Shown one piece after another: positions 8,910 through 17,441 of a DNA stretch of 64,000 nucleotides (the first letter of the stretch is position 1; each line of letters begins with the position of its first letter). The notes beneath the pieces were generated by a model, which had not been told where the DNA came from, did no database searches, and saw only the letters and a program-made list of their open reading frames with translations. Source of the stretch: DASXZH01 sp963829965 (GTDB taxonomy: Bacteria; Armatimonadota; Fimbriimonadia; Fimbriimonadales; Fimbriimonadaceae); the NCBI GenBank assembly GCA_963829965.1, contig CAWHLK010000037.1, forward strand, positions 1-64,000, written 5' to 3'. Position numbers and translations under genes: made by a program.

Positions 8910-9177
8910 GGACATTCCCAGTCTGGCGCCGCAAATGCGCGTTCAGACGGACCGCCTAACCGGCGAGCAGCTTTTGCTTGGCCCGGAGGTTGCAATGACG
9001 CTCACCGATACGAGTGTTGCGATTCTTCAGAAGTGCGACGGTAAGCGGTCCCTAGCCGAAGTTGCCAAGAGTTTGGCCGAAGAATACGATGCGCCCGAGG
9101 ACGCCATTCTCGCCGACGCCCAGGAGTTCTTGGCTCGGCTCACCGAAAAGGCCTACGTCCGGTGGAAGAAGCCGTGA
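8893..9177 (+). CDS. pqqD: PQQ biosynthesis chaperone PqqD
   Basis: About 94 residues with the PqqD winged-helix layout: PSLAPQMRVQTDRLTGEQLLLGPE, LTDTSVAILQKCDGKRSLAEVAKSLAEEY and a C-terminal helix ending RWKKP. PqqD binds the PqqA peptide and presents it to the radical SAM enzyme PqqE, encoded next. There is no ATG at the right place. TTG 8893, preceded by AAGGGG, is the best start but sits inside the end of pqqC; CTG 8899 is possible. The end overlaps pqqE by four bases (GTGA). Confidence 0.85.
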   Translation: MTLQSEDIPSLAPQMRVQTDRLTGEQLLLGPEVAMTLTDTSVAILQKCDGKRSLAEVAKSLAEEYDAPEDAILADAQEFLARLTEKAYVRWKKP

Positions 9178-10268
9178 ACGCCTCAAGGCCGCTCGGGCTG
9201 CTTCTTGAACTCACCCACGCTTGCCCGCTGCACTGTCCCTATTGCTCGAATCCTCTCGCCATTTCTGGGGCGGCCGGCTCCTCGCTGGCTGCAAGCGATT
9301 GGGAAAATGTTATCGCTCAGGCGGCGGAACTTGGCGTTCTTCAGTGTTCTTTTTCCGGTGGAGAGCCCTTGCTGTTCAAGGAGTTGCCGCAACTGGTGGC
9401 TCGGGCGCGCACGGAAGGCTTGTATACCAATCTCATCACCAGCGCGGTAGGCTTGAACGCCACTCGGGCGACGGAGCTAAAGGAAGCGGGACTCGATAAT
9501 ATCCAAATCAGCTTTCAAGCGGATTCGGCTGCGCTTGGCGACACGATCGCAGGCGCGAAAGTCCATGAGCTAAAACTGGCAGCGGCGAAAGTCGTTCGCA
9601 ATGCCGGTCTGAATCTCTCCGTTAATGTGGTGATGCACCGATTTTCAGTTGATTTAATGCCTGAGATGGCGGCGCTGGCTCACTCGCTTGGCGCTACCCG
9701 AATTGAACTGGCGCATGTGCAGTTTTATGGGTGGGCATTTGAGAACCGCCGTTTGTTGCTTGCCACCCAGGAACAAATGGCGCGTGCGGATGATGCAATC
9801 CATGGCATCCGGGAGAAATATCGCGGGAGCATGGAAGTGCTGTACGTGAAGTCGGACTATTTCGACTCCCGCCCCAAAGCCTGCATGGGCGGCTGGGGCA
9901 GCCGCTTCATGACCATCGATCCCGAGGGGTTTGTTCTGCCGTGCCCAACCGCGCGCTCTATTCCTGAAATGTCCTTTGCGAATATCAGAGACGCGGAGCT
10001 GAAGTGGATATGGGAAGAGTCGGAGGCCTTTCAGCGATTCAGAGGTTTTGACTGGATGCAAGAACCTTGCCGAAGCTGCGAGTTCAAAACGGTGGATTTC
10101 GGCGGCTGCCGCTGCCAAGCCGCCTTGCTCATCGGTGATGCGGCAAGCACCGATCCGGTTTGCGGCTTTTCGCCTAATAGGGCGAAGTTGGATGCAATGT
10201 TGGGCGAGGTTACCGACGCCGAGATTAGGCAATTAACGTTTCGGACCGCTCCCGCTAGATTGATTTAG
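9174..10268 (+). CDS. pqqE: PqqA peptide cyclase PqqE (radical SAM)
   Basis: A 364-residue radical SAM/SPASM enzyme. The SAM cluster motif CPLHCPYC (CxxxCxxC) lies near residues 16-23 and is followed by SFSGGEPLLF. The C-terminal SPASM region has CMGGWGSRFMTIDPEGFVLPCPTA and CRSCEFKTVDFGGCRCQA, which hold auxiliary Fe-S clusters. It forms the Glu-Tyr carbon-carbon bond in PqqA. GTG 9174, overlapping the pqqD stop and preceded by GGAAGAAG, is the likely start; GTG 9162 would add four residues. It closes the pqqABCDE operon. No PQQ-dependent dehydrogenase is seen in the window. Confidence 0.93.
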   Translation: MNASRPLGLLLELTHACPLHCPYCSNPLAISGAAGSSLAASDWENVIAQAAELGVLQCSFSGGEPLLFKELPQLVARARTEGLYTNLITSAVGLNATRATELKEAGLDNIQISFQADSAALGDTIAGAKVHELKLAAAKVVRNAGLNLSVNVVMHRFSVDLMPEMAALAHSLGATRIELAHVQFYGWAFENRRLLLATQEQMARADDAIHGIREKYRGSMEVLYVKSDYFDSRPKACMGGWGSRFMTIDPEGFVLPCPTARSIPEMSFANIRDAELKWIWEESEAFQRFRGFDWMQEPCRSCEFKTVDFGGCRCQAALLIGDAASTDPVCGFSPNRAKLDAMLGEVTDAEIRQLTFRTAPARLI

Positions 10269-10352
10269 ATAGGAACCGGCCGGTTTCTCCTGCTCGAGCG
10301 TTCGACGTGGGTCGATGGTCCGGCGTTTCGCACAAAGATGGACCCATTCCAC

Positions 10353-11261
10353 TTACTTCGATGACACATTAGTCAGCCGGTAGTGAGCGCCTTTGCGCTC
10401 GAAATGCAGGGTGACTCCAGTGTCATCGATTCTCAGATCCCGGCAGTCGTTGTATTCGACGTCATTGGGACATGTCACCGTAATTTGATCTTCTAAGAGC
10501 TCCCAGACGTGATGCCGAAGTTTTGCAGGAACGTCTGAATTGAACTGCCTACGTCTTCCGTGCTGAACCAGGTTTGCCAGGTGCTCCAATTCGGATAGAG
10601 CAGTTTCCACCAGCTTGGGCCGTTCCCTTCTAATCTTCAGCCCCTGGATATCAATCCTCTGCCTATAAAGGAGGAGTGGCCCCGCGTGCGGCTGACTCAA
10701 GTATTTTGGATAAACGGACAGATAGGCAACAACGGTGCTAGGGTCCGCCGTGCCATTACGCTTGAGAAACTCCGTGCCGGGCAGCGACGAAATTTGGCCA
10801 TCGTCCCCCTCATTCTTGACCAGTTTCCACCTTCCACGGACCAACTTATATATCCGAACGTAGGGCCATTGCCAGTTTCCAGATCCTTGGGCATCCCCAC
10901 AGCGAACGAGCCGGTTTGCTATCCTGTAAGCTTCCCCAACGCACAGTTCTCCCTCACCCCCTATGTCAGGAAGAGTGTCAAGAGTTTCCACAGCCGTTCC
11001 CCTGCCGCTGGGCCAAAAAGCTATACTCGCGATCGCATAGCTTAGGTCTTGTTTAGGATCGCCAACCTCGACGCTGCCAATCTTGATGGGCGTCGGGCCA
11101 TAAGTCGGCTGCCAAGTCATGCGTTCGCCCTTGAGCGTTAGCCATTGCTGAAGCACTTGATGGAAAGAGGGAGAATCGAACCGGATGTTAGACATGCGTT
11201 CACTGAGCAGGTGCACAGTTGGCGCTTGCAGATAGACGACGCTACACAGGAGCGCTAACAT
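10353..11261 (-). CDS. Hypothetical exported protein
   Basis: A 302-residue protein that I do not recognise. It starts with a short hydrophobic stretch (MLALLCSVVYLQAPTV) that could be a signal peptide, followed by a mixed alpha/beta sequence with no clear motif. The middle section (WPYVRIYKLVRGRWKLVKNEGD) resembles the beta-hairpins of lipocalin-like or NTF2-like exported proteins, but this is only an impression. Two C-terminal cysteine positions (CPNDVEYNDCRDL) could form a disulfide. It stands alone, convergent with pqqE and divergent from the CE7 esterase gene. Confidence 0.7.
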   Translation of the reverse strand: MLALLCSVVYLQAPTVHLLSERMSNIRFDSPSFHQVLQQWLTLKGERMTWQPTYGPTPIKIGSVEVGDPKQDLSYAIASIAFWPSGRGTAVETLDTLPDIGGEGELCVGEAYRIANRLVRCGDAQGSGNWQWPYVRIYKLVRGRWKLVKNEGDDGQISSLPGTEFLKRNGTADPSTVVAYLSVYPKYLSQPHAGPLLLYRQRIDIQGLKIRRERPKLVETALSELEHLANLVQHGRRRQFNSDVPAKLRHHVWELLEDQITVTCPNDVEYNDCRDLRIDDTGVTLHFERKGAHYRLTNVSSK

Positions 11262-11336
11262 CTCGACACCATGCTACCGAATCCTCTGTTCTTGACCGGA
11301 GTGCGACCAAAGCCAACAACAAAAATTTCCAAAAAT

Positions 11337-11354
11337 AGATTTACCGTTAAATCC
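11337..11354. promoter_or_regulatory. LacI-type operator before the CE7-GH10 operon
   Basis: AGATTTACCGTTAAATCC: arms GATTTA and TAAATC separated by four bases. It lies 49 bases upstream of ATG 11404 and matches the palindromes before lacI (22300-22319) and before the CE15 esterase (29625-29642). A possible -10 TAGAAT at 11365-11370 puts the -35 inside the palindrome, consistent with repression by blocking RNA polymerase. Confidence 0.65.
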
Positions 11355-11403
11355 ATTTTTGAGTTAGAATAGCAGAAGCGCTTAAATAGCGCGACTCTGT
11401 GAA

Positions 11404-12705
11404 ATGATTAGTGCCCCAAAGCCAGTTGTTGCGTTTGTCGCCCTATTCTTTCTCGCGGGAGCGGCACAAACCCTGAAGCCTCAGAGTCAGACCAGCAAGC
11501 TTAGCGTGGTTCCGCTCAAGCCATCGGCTATTTACGATTTGAACGAGGATGCGGGATGGACAGTCTCCGCACCATTAGGCGCTGCGCCCGCCGTCTTCAA
11601 GTACACGATCAAGAGGAACAACGCGGACATTATCAAGACCGGCGAGGTCGATTTGGCCAACGGGCCTGCGAAGATTGAAATCAAGTTAGCCGAACCGGCA
11701 ATGCTTTACATGACCCTGAGTGCTGAGGGGAGCCATCTGCCCGCTTATGGAGCGGCCATCGCCCCGAGAAAATTGCGACCGGCCGCTCCCCGTCCGGCGG
11801 ACTTCGACTCCTTTTGGAAGTCGAAAATCGAGATGCTTCATCAGGTTCCTGAGAATCCCGTGCTTACGCCTGGAGAAAGCTATAAGCCGGACGTGGATTA
11901 CGCGACGATCCGTATGGATCACGTCAACGGGACTCACGTTTACGGGCAGATCGCGAAGCCCAAAAGAGAGGGCAAATATCCGGCCGTCATTATTTTCCAG
12001 TGGGCGAGCCCGCCCTATCCATTGGAGAAATCTTGGGTCATCGAGCCGGCATCGCAAGGCTATCTTGCGCTGAATATCGAGCCGCACGACGTTCTGCCAA
12101 TCGAGCCAAGGCCTTACTACGATGCGTTACCTGACGCTTTGAAGAACTACCAGAGAATTGGCCAGGATGACCGAGACAAGAGCTATTTTGTGGAGATGTA
12201 CCTACGGGACTACCGAGCGGTGGATTACATTACGCAAAGGCCCGATTGGGACGGCAAAACGCTGATTGTGATAGGCACCAGCATGGGCGGGCAGCAAAGC
12301 CTTTGCGTTGCGGGGCTGCACCCCAGGGTGACGCATGTCATTGTGGACGAGCCGGCGGGCTGCGATCTTAACGCCTGGCTTCACGGCCGGTCGGAGGGCT
12401 ATCCTTTCTTTCCCAGCGACGATCCGAAGATCATGGAAACCGCGCGCTACGTAGACGTGGTGAACTTTGCGCCGCGCGTAAGGGCCACGTGTCTGGTGGC
12501 GATGGGATTCATTGATCTTCTCGCACCGCCCGCCGGAATTTGGACCGCATTTTACGAAATCAAGGGTCCGAAAGAGGCCGCGCCGATGTTCGATTCTCCC
12601 CATAATAACACCGCTACTCCCGAGGAGCAACGGCCTTATACGGACCGTGCAGCTGAATGGCTTGCAACCCTGGCGCGCGGTGAGAAGGTGAATGTAAGAA
12701 GATGA
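11404..12705 (+). CDS. Acetyl xylan esterase, CE7/AXE1 family, exported
   Basis: A 433-residue secreted alpha/beta hydrolase. Residues 1-22 form a signal peptide, residues about 30-125 an extra beta-sandwich-like N-terminal domain, and then the AXE1 catalytic domain (FDSFWKSKI, YGQIAKP). The nucleophile is in GTSMGGQQ (Ser293), with likely Asp371 (FIDLLAPP) and His400 (SPHNN). It removes acetyl groups from xylan or xylo-oligosaccharides. ATG 11404 lies behind a LacI-type operator. The stop overlaps the GH10 start (ATGA at 12702), so the two are co-translated. Confidence 0.9.
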   Translation: MISAPKPVVAFVALFFLAGAAQTLKPQSQTSKLSVVPLKPSAIYDLNEDAGWTVSAPLGAAPAVFKYTIKRNNADIIKTGEVDLANGPAKIEIKLAEPAMLYMTLSAEGSHLPAYGAAIAPRKLRPAAPRPADFDSFWKSKIEMLHQVPENPVLTPGESYKPDVDYATIRMDHVNGTHVYGQIAKPKREGKYPAVIIFQWASPPYPLEKSWVIEPASQGYLALNIEPHDVLPIEPRPYYDALPDALKNYQRIGQDDRDKSYFVEMYLRDYRAVDYITQRPDWDGKTLIVIGTSMGGQQSLCVAGLHPRVTHVIVDEPAGCDLNAWLHGRSEGYPFFPSDDPKIMETARYVDVVNFAPRVRATCLVAMGFIDLLAPPAGIWTAFYEIKGPKEAAPMFDSPHNNTATPEEQRPYTDRAAEWLATLARGEKVNVRR

Positions 12706-13766
12706 TTAGTGCTTTAATGGCTGTCGCTTTTTGCCATCTGTCGGAGCTAACCGTGGCTCAGCCCTTACAAAGAGATCCGACCACGCTTAGACAAGCCGCC
12801 CGCAAGGGGCTGGAGGTCGGCACCGCGGTAGATCCGCGGTGGTTCGCCGAGCAGCCTTACAGCGAGATACTTGCCAGTCAGTTCAGCGTGGTCGAGCCGG
12901 AAAACGCAATGAAGTTCGAGCCAATTCATCCACGCCCGGACACGGACCCCAATCCATACGATTTCACCGCTGCCGACCAAATCGTGGCGTTTGCCCGTGA
13001 GCATCGCCAGAAGGTTCGCGGACACTGCTTGGTTTGGTATCGCCAAGTGCCGTACTGGGTCAGAGACGGCAAAATGACTCCGGACCAGATGGCGGAAACT
13101 TTGCACAAGCACATCCAGACCGTAATGGGGCGCTATAAGGGCAAGGTCTATGCATGGGACGTGGTAAACGAGGCTATTGACGACGATGGTTCCGTGCGGC
13201 ATAGCGTTTGGTATGACAAACCAGGCTTCGGTTTCGCTGGACAGGGAACCCGCTACATTGAGCAGGCATTTCGGTGGGCGCGCGAAGCAGACCCTCAAGT
13301 AAAGCTCTTTTACAACGACTACAGCGACGAAATGTTCAACCCGAAGTCCGACGCTATCTACGCGATGTTGAAGGACTTCAAGGCCCGTCGCGTGCCGGTT
13401 GACGGTATTGGGTTCCAGTGCCATCTTTGGCCGGGATTCAACAGCCCAGAGAATCTGGAAGCCTTTCGCAAAAATCTACAGCGATTCGCTGACCTCGGAC
13501 TGATCATCCATATCACTGAACTGGACCTTCCTCTGCACAGCGATTCGGCGGAAGCCTTCAAGCAAGAGGCGGACATCTACCGGGACGTCGTGCGCATAGC
13601 CGGCTCGCAACCTGCAGTTAAACTCATCCAGACCTGGGGATTTACGGACAAGCATTCCTGGATCAGCAATCCTGCCGCAGGCACAGGCTGGGGGCTTCCT
13701 TGGGATGCCAATTACGATAAGAAACCGGCTTGGGGCGCGATGCTGGAGGCGCTGGAGGGAAAGTGA
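12702..13766 (+). CDS. Endo-1,4-beta-xylanase, GH10
   Basis: A 354-residue single-domain GH10 TIM barrel of normal length. The acid/base glutamate is in WDVVNEAIDD (Glu157) and the nucleophile in HITELDLP (Glu273); VEPENAMKFE, RGHCLVWYRQ and QTWGFTDKHSW are the other family blocks. A weak N-terminal hydrophobic stretch ending TVAQPLQ suggests export. It cleaves the xylan backbone, giving oligosaccharides for the transporter encoded next. It has no carbohydrate-binding module. Confidence 0.95.
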   Translation: MISALMAVAFCHLSELTVAQPLQRDPTTLRQAARKGLEVGTAVDPRWFAEQPYSEILASQFSVVEPENAMKFEPIHPRPDTDPNPYDFTAADQIVAFAREHRQKVRGHCLVWYRQVPYWVRDGKMTPDQMAETLHKHIQTVMGRYKGKVYAWDVVNEAIDDDGSVRHSVWYDKPGFGFAGQGTRYIEQAFRWAREADPQVKLFYNDYSDEMFNPKSDAIYAMLKDFKARRVPVDGIGFQCHLWPGFNSPENLEAFRKNLQRFADLGLIIHITELDLPLHSDSAEAFKQEADIYRDVVRIAGSQPAVKLIQTWGFTDKHSWISNPAAGTGWGLPWDANYDKKPAWGAMLEALEGK

Positions 13767-13796
13767 GTTCGAGGGTAAAGGGTAAAGGCGCGGAAA

Positions 13797-13824
13797 GTGT
13801 TGGGTATTGGGTGTTAGGGTAGGT
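13797..13824. repeat. Degenerate heptamer repeat (GTGTTGG type)
   Basis: Four tandem 7-base units (GTGTTGG, GTATTGG, GTGTTAG, GGTAGG plus one base) between the GH10 gene and the transporter. It resembles the larger heptamer tracts at 55552-55630 and 57564-57640. It is preceded by GGGTAAA GGGTAAA, a further 7-base duplication. Confidence 0.55.
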
Positions 13825-13832
13825 AGATGTTA

Positions 13833-13852
13833 GGGACTTATCGATAAGTCCC
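13833..13852. promoter_or_regulatory. Perfect 20-bp palindrome before the sugar transporter
   Basis: GGGACTTATCGATAAGTCCC is a perfect palindrome ending 23 bases before ATG 13876. The core TTATCGATAA matches the core of the operator before GH115 (TTATCGATACA) and the CTTA/TAAG arms resemble the TTTA/TAAA arms of the other xylan operators. A ClaI-like CG centre is usual for LacI-family sites. It may be bound by the LacI protein at 21258 or by a relative. Confidence 0.55.
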
Positions 13853-13875
13853 GGATCAGCGAGGATGCTGTAACG

Positions 13876-16290
13876 ATGAAAGTGAGACTGGGGAATATTT
13901 GGCTGCTGGCGCTGTTGCCGCTTTTTTGCCTCCTTGCATGCCCCAGCCCTGCCGAGCCAATCAATCTTCGGTTCACAGTCTGGGACGGCGACGAGAGCCT
14001 TGGTGTTCTCAAGCAAGCGGCAAGAGAGTTTGAATCCGCCCATCCTGGCATCAAAGTCCAGGTCGAAAGCGTTTTTTACAACGACTATTTCACCAAGCTT
14101 CTCGCCCAATATGCTGCCCACGTTGCGCCCGATGTGGCGATGATGGATCCGCCCGATTTTGAGAAGTTTGCCCAACGCGGGGCTTTTCTTCCGCTCGAGC
14201 CCCTTTTCAAAGACGTTCCAGGGTTCGATATCAAGCAGTATTACGAACCGATTGTCAGGGCCCACATGTGGAACGGAAACCTCTACGTTCTGCCCCGTGA
14301 TATTGCGCCGGAGGGACTGGTCTACTACAACAAGAGGGCGTTCGACGAGGCCGGAGTTCCGTACCCTGACGGTAGCTGGACTTGGGATTTTGAAGAGCGG
14401 CCGGAACTCAAGGAAAAGGACTTCCTCTGGGTGCTTCACAAACTTACGAAGAAGGATGAAAACGGCCGCCCTACGCGATACGCAATCACTACATGGGATC
14501 CCCATGGCCTTCTCGATTTGTTCTTTTTTGGCCAGGGCGGACGGTATACCGACAACAGCGAAAACCCGACCAAAGTGAACTTCAATAGCGACGCCTCGGT
14601 GAAGGCGCATCAACTTCTGGCCGACCTTTACAACAAATTCCACTACTCCGCTTCGCCAAGCGAAATGGCCTCCGTGGTGTCTTCCACCGCCGATCAACTC
14701 TTTACCTCGCAAAAGTCGGCCATGTACGTGTGTGGTATTTGGGACGCGGTGAAGATTCGGCGAGCGCTTAAACCAGGCTCCCCCAAATTTTTCGATTGGG
14801 ATATCGCCATGGGACCCTCCTATGCCCATGGGGTTCGGGCCTACCCGACCGGCGGCTCAGGCTACGCGATCCTGAGCTCGACTCCGCACCCGAAGGAGGC
14901 GTTCGAGCTTGCAGCGTGGATGGCGGGCAGACACGGCATGGTCCCCATGGCGAAAGCCGGAATCGCCCAACCGGCGATTCGAGAATACGCGTTGAGCGAC
15001 GCCTGGATTCCGGGGCCCAAGACTCCTATCGAGGAGCAATACCCAAAGAACCGGATCATTACGGATAAGGAAGTTCCCTACGTGGTTTTCCTGCCCAGTT
15101 CTTCCGCATTTCCGGAGCTCTACAGCATGCTCACGGCGAAAGAGGATTCCATTTGGAGCGGCCTCCTGAGTCCCAAGGAAGGCCTGGATCAGGCACAAGA
15201 CATGGCGACGGGACGCTTGAACGACGTTCTTAAGAAGGAAAACTTGCCCAATCTTAACTGGACGGGCGCCATTCTCTTGATGCTTGGCATTGTTTGCGCG
15301 GTTCTCGGTTGGGTTTACGTGCCGGAGCGGCGTAAGAGGCTAACCCCGAGGCTCAAGTCGGAGAGCCGCGTAGCTTATTGGTTTTTGTCTCCTTGGATTC
15401 TTGGCACGCTCTTGTTCACCCTTGGCCCGATGCTTGTGTCCTTTATCATGAGCTTCACCGACTGGGATATCATCATGCCTGCGAAGGCTCGTGGTCTAGG
15501 AAACTACGCGGAAGCCTTTGGTTCTGATCCGCGGTTTTGGAAGTCGCTGGAAGTGACGGGCCTCTATACGCTCATGTCGGTGCCCCTTGGCATCATCGTG
15601 GCCCTTGCTTTGGCGTTGTTGCTCAACACCAAGGTTCGGGGAATCGCCATTTTCCGAACCTGCTTTTATCTGCCTGCTCTTGGATCCACGGTTGGGCTAT
15701 CGCTTATCTTTCAGAAGATCTTTCAACAAGACGGCGGCCTTGTAAACAGTTTGATTTACGGCTCAAGCGGAAAGGGAAACCTGCTTGGAATAGGCACGGT
15801 CTTAGGCAAGGCGAGCGGCCAGCCGACCGAAATGGCGAACTGGCTTGGCAATGAGCATCTCGCGCTTCCAACCTTTGTTTTGATCTCGCTGTTAGGCGTG
15901 GGCGGGGCGATGATTATTCTCCTTGCCGGCTTGCAGGGGATACCACAGTTCTACTATGAGGCTGCAACATTGGATGGCGCCAACCCTTGGCAGAGATTCA
16001 GGGCCGTGACCTTCCCAATGCTTACGCCCTCCTTGTTCTTTGTGTTGGTTACAGGCGTCATCGGTTCATTCCAAGTGTTCACTCAGGTCTTCGTGATCAC
16101 CATGGGCACCGGCTCGCCAAACGACGCGACCCGCGTTTTCATGCTCCACATGTACGATAACGCGTTCAAGAATTTGAGGATGGGGTACGCGTCGGCCCTT
16201 GGTTGGATCCTGTTCGTGGTGATTCTCATCTTCACCCTCCTTCAGTTCCAATTGAACAAGAAAGTCTATTACGAGGCGGATGTGCGATGA
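13876..16290 (+). CDS. Sugar ABC transporter: solute-binding protein fused to MalF-type permease
   Basis: An 804-residue protein joining two normally separate subunits. Residues 1-26 form a signal peptide, and 27-455 a family 1 extracellular sugar-binding protein (FTVWDGDESLGVLKQAAREF, GSGYAILSSTPHPKEAFELAAWMA). A membrane segment follows at about 460-480 (GAILLMLGIVCAVLGWVYV), then a MalF/UgpA-like permease with about six membrane helices and the EAA loop (EAATLDGANPWQRFRAVTFPML, about 693-714) that contacts the ATPase. It probably imports xylo-oligosaccharides. ATG 13876 follows GAGGA. The MalG-type partner follows at 16411; no ATPase gene is in the window, so a shared MsmK-like ATPase is likely. 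Confidence 0.9.
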   Translation: MKVRLGNIWLLALLPLFCLLACPSPAEPINLRFTVWDGDESLGVLKQAAREFESAHPGIKVQVESVFYNDYFTKLLAQYAAHVAPDVAMMDPPDFEKFAQRGAFLPLEPLFKDVPGFDIKQYYEPIVRAHMWNGNLYVLPRDIAPEGLVYYNKRAFDEAGVPYPDGSWTWDFEERPELKEKDFLWVLHKLTKKDENGRPTRYAITTWDPHGLLDLFFFGQGGRYTDNSENPTKVNFNSDASVKAHQLLADLYNKFHYSASPSEMASVVSSTADQLFTSQKSAMYVCGIWDAVKIRRALKPGSPKFFDWDIAMGPSYAHGVRAYPTGGSGYAILSSTPHPKEAFELAAWMAGRHGMVPMAKAGIAQPAIREYALSDAWIPGPKTPIEEQYPKNRIITDKEVPYVVFLPSSSAFPELYSMLTAKEDSIWSGLLSPKEGLDQAQDMATGRLNDVLKKENLPNLNWTGAILLMLGIVCAVLGWVYVPERRKRLTPRLKSESRVAYWFLSPWILGTLLFTLGPMLVSFIMSFTDWDIIMPAKARGLGNYAEAFGSDPRFWKSLEVTGLYTLMSVPLGIIVALALALLLNTKVRGIAIFRTCFYLPALGSTVGLSLIFQKIFQQDGGLVNSLIYGSSGKGNLLGIGTVLGKASGQPTEMANWLGNEHLALPTFVLISLLGVGGAMIILLAGLQGIPQFYYEAATLDGANPWQRFRAVTFPMLTPSLFFVLVTGVIGSFQVFTQVFVITMGTGSPNDATRVFMLHMYDNAFKNLRMGYASALGWILFVVILIFTLLQFQLNKKVYYEADVR

Positions 16291-16410
16291 ACTATTCCTG
16301 CCCAATGTTTATCCCCTCGCTTAAGGGAGGGCTGGAATCGTGAACACCGGGTTGGAGCCGACCTACTCGGCGACGAACTTCCGAAAGGCTGTTATGGGAG
16401 GAACGAAGAA

Positions 16411-17274
16411 ATGACCACGTCCACGAGAGCAACCCAGTCTATCTATTGGGAACGCGCGCTGAAAGTTGCCGCAGTCATCCTCCTAATAGCCGGTTCCATT
16501 GTCTTTCTCGTCCCGTTCCTCTCGGCGTTCAATATGTCGCTGAAATCGGAAGCCGAACTCAAGACCACTTCGGCCTGGGCGGTCGCCCAGCATCCCACCT
16601 TTGCCAACTACAAGGAAGTGCTCAGCAATCCGAACGTCAGCTTTATCCAGTGCTTCTGGAACACGCTAATCATCGCTTTGCTTCTCTCCATCGGAGTCAT
16701 TGTTTCCTCCTCGTTGGTCGCCTATGCCTTCGCTCGGCTCCAGTTTCGCGGCAGAGATCGCCTGTTCCTCCTCATGCTGAGCACGATGATGCTGCCCACG
16801 ATCATCACGATGATCCCAACCTATCTCTTGTTTGCCCAACTGCGCTGGATCAATACGTTCTTGCCTTTGATCGTGCCAGCCTGGTTTGGCGGCGGGGCGT
16901 TCAATATCTTTTTGCTTCGTCAGTTCTTCATGTCGGTTCCGAGAGAATTGGATGAAGCGGCCCTGCTGGATGGGGCGGGGCACTTCACCATTTGGAGCCG
17001 CATTATCATGCCGCTATCCAAGACGGCGCTTGCAACGGTAGGCGTGTTTGCCTTCATCTTCAACTGGCGGGACTTTTTAGCGCCCTTGATCTATTTGAAT
17101 GACCCTCATAAGCAGACCCTGGAGCTTGGCCTGCAAACCTTCAACGCGGCGCAGCAGCAGAAATATCACCTGCTCATGGCCGGCAGCGTGATGGTGATGC
17201 TGCCTCTCGTCGTGATCTTCTTCGTGGGGCAGCGCTACTTTGTGAAGGGTGTCGTGATGAGTGGGATTAAGTAA
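16411..17274 (+). CDS. Sugar ABC transporter permease, MalG type
   Basis: A 287-residue inner membrane protein with six predicted helices and the EAA motif (ELDEAALLDGAGHFTIWSRIIMPLSK, about residues 184-209), which docks the ATPase. It pairs with the binding-protein/permease fusion just upstream to form the membrane channel of a CUT1-type importer, probably for xylo-oligosaccharides. The 120 bases between them contain GGGAGG and GGAGGAACG just before ATG 16411, a good ribosome binding site. Confidence 0.92.
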   Translation: MTTSTRATQSIYWERALKVAAVILLIAGSIVFLVPFLSAFNMSLKSEAELKTTSAWAVAQHPTFANYKEVLSNPNVSFIQCFWNTLIIALLLSIGVIVSSSLVAYAFARLQFRGRDRLFLLMLSTMMLPTIITMIPTYLLFAQLRWINTFLPLIVPAWFGGGAFNIFLLRQFFMSVPRELDEAALLDGAGHFTIWSRIIMPLSKTALATVGVFAFIFNWRDFLAPLIYLNDPHKQTLELGLQTFNAAQQQKYHLLMAGSVMVMLPLVVIFFVGQRYFVKGVVMSGIK

Positions 17275-17328
17275 GACAACCTGAGCATGAAGCACTCTTC
17301 GCGGACTGATTAGTATTAAATCTACTAA

Positions 17329-17430
17329 ATGGGCAAGATCGGGTGGATGTGCCCGATTTGTGGAATGTTAAATGCCGGGGATGCTGAATCCTGCACCTAC
17401 TGCGGCAAACCGCTGGGCGTTATGCGGTAG
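17329..17430 (+). CDS. 33-residue zinc ribbon microprotein
   Basis: A short frame beginning MGKIGWM with two CxxC pairs, CPIC and CTYC, separated by 14 residues: the pattern of a single zinc ribbon. It follows the transporter permease by 54 bases and ends 11 bases before the convergent GH52 gene. The two clean zinc knuckles and the isolated position argue for a real gene, but there is no clear ribosome binding site and no function can be given. It could be a leftover of a larger zinc-ribbon protein. Confidence 0.5.
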   Translation: MGKIGWMCPICGMLNAGDAESCTYCGKPLGVMR

Positions 17431-17441
17431 GTCGATCCAAC

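Noticed and set aside
16340..16414. A 24-residue frame from GTG with GGAGG upstream, overlapping the MalG-type permease start
   Set aside because: No similarity to anything and composition is not convincing; it may only be the spacer with the permease ribosome binding site.
17307..17322. TGATTAGTATTAAATC resembling the xylan operator
   Set aside because: The left arm is shifted by one base relative to the palindrome, so symmetry is lost.
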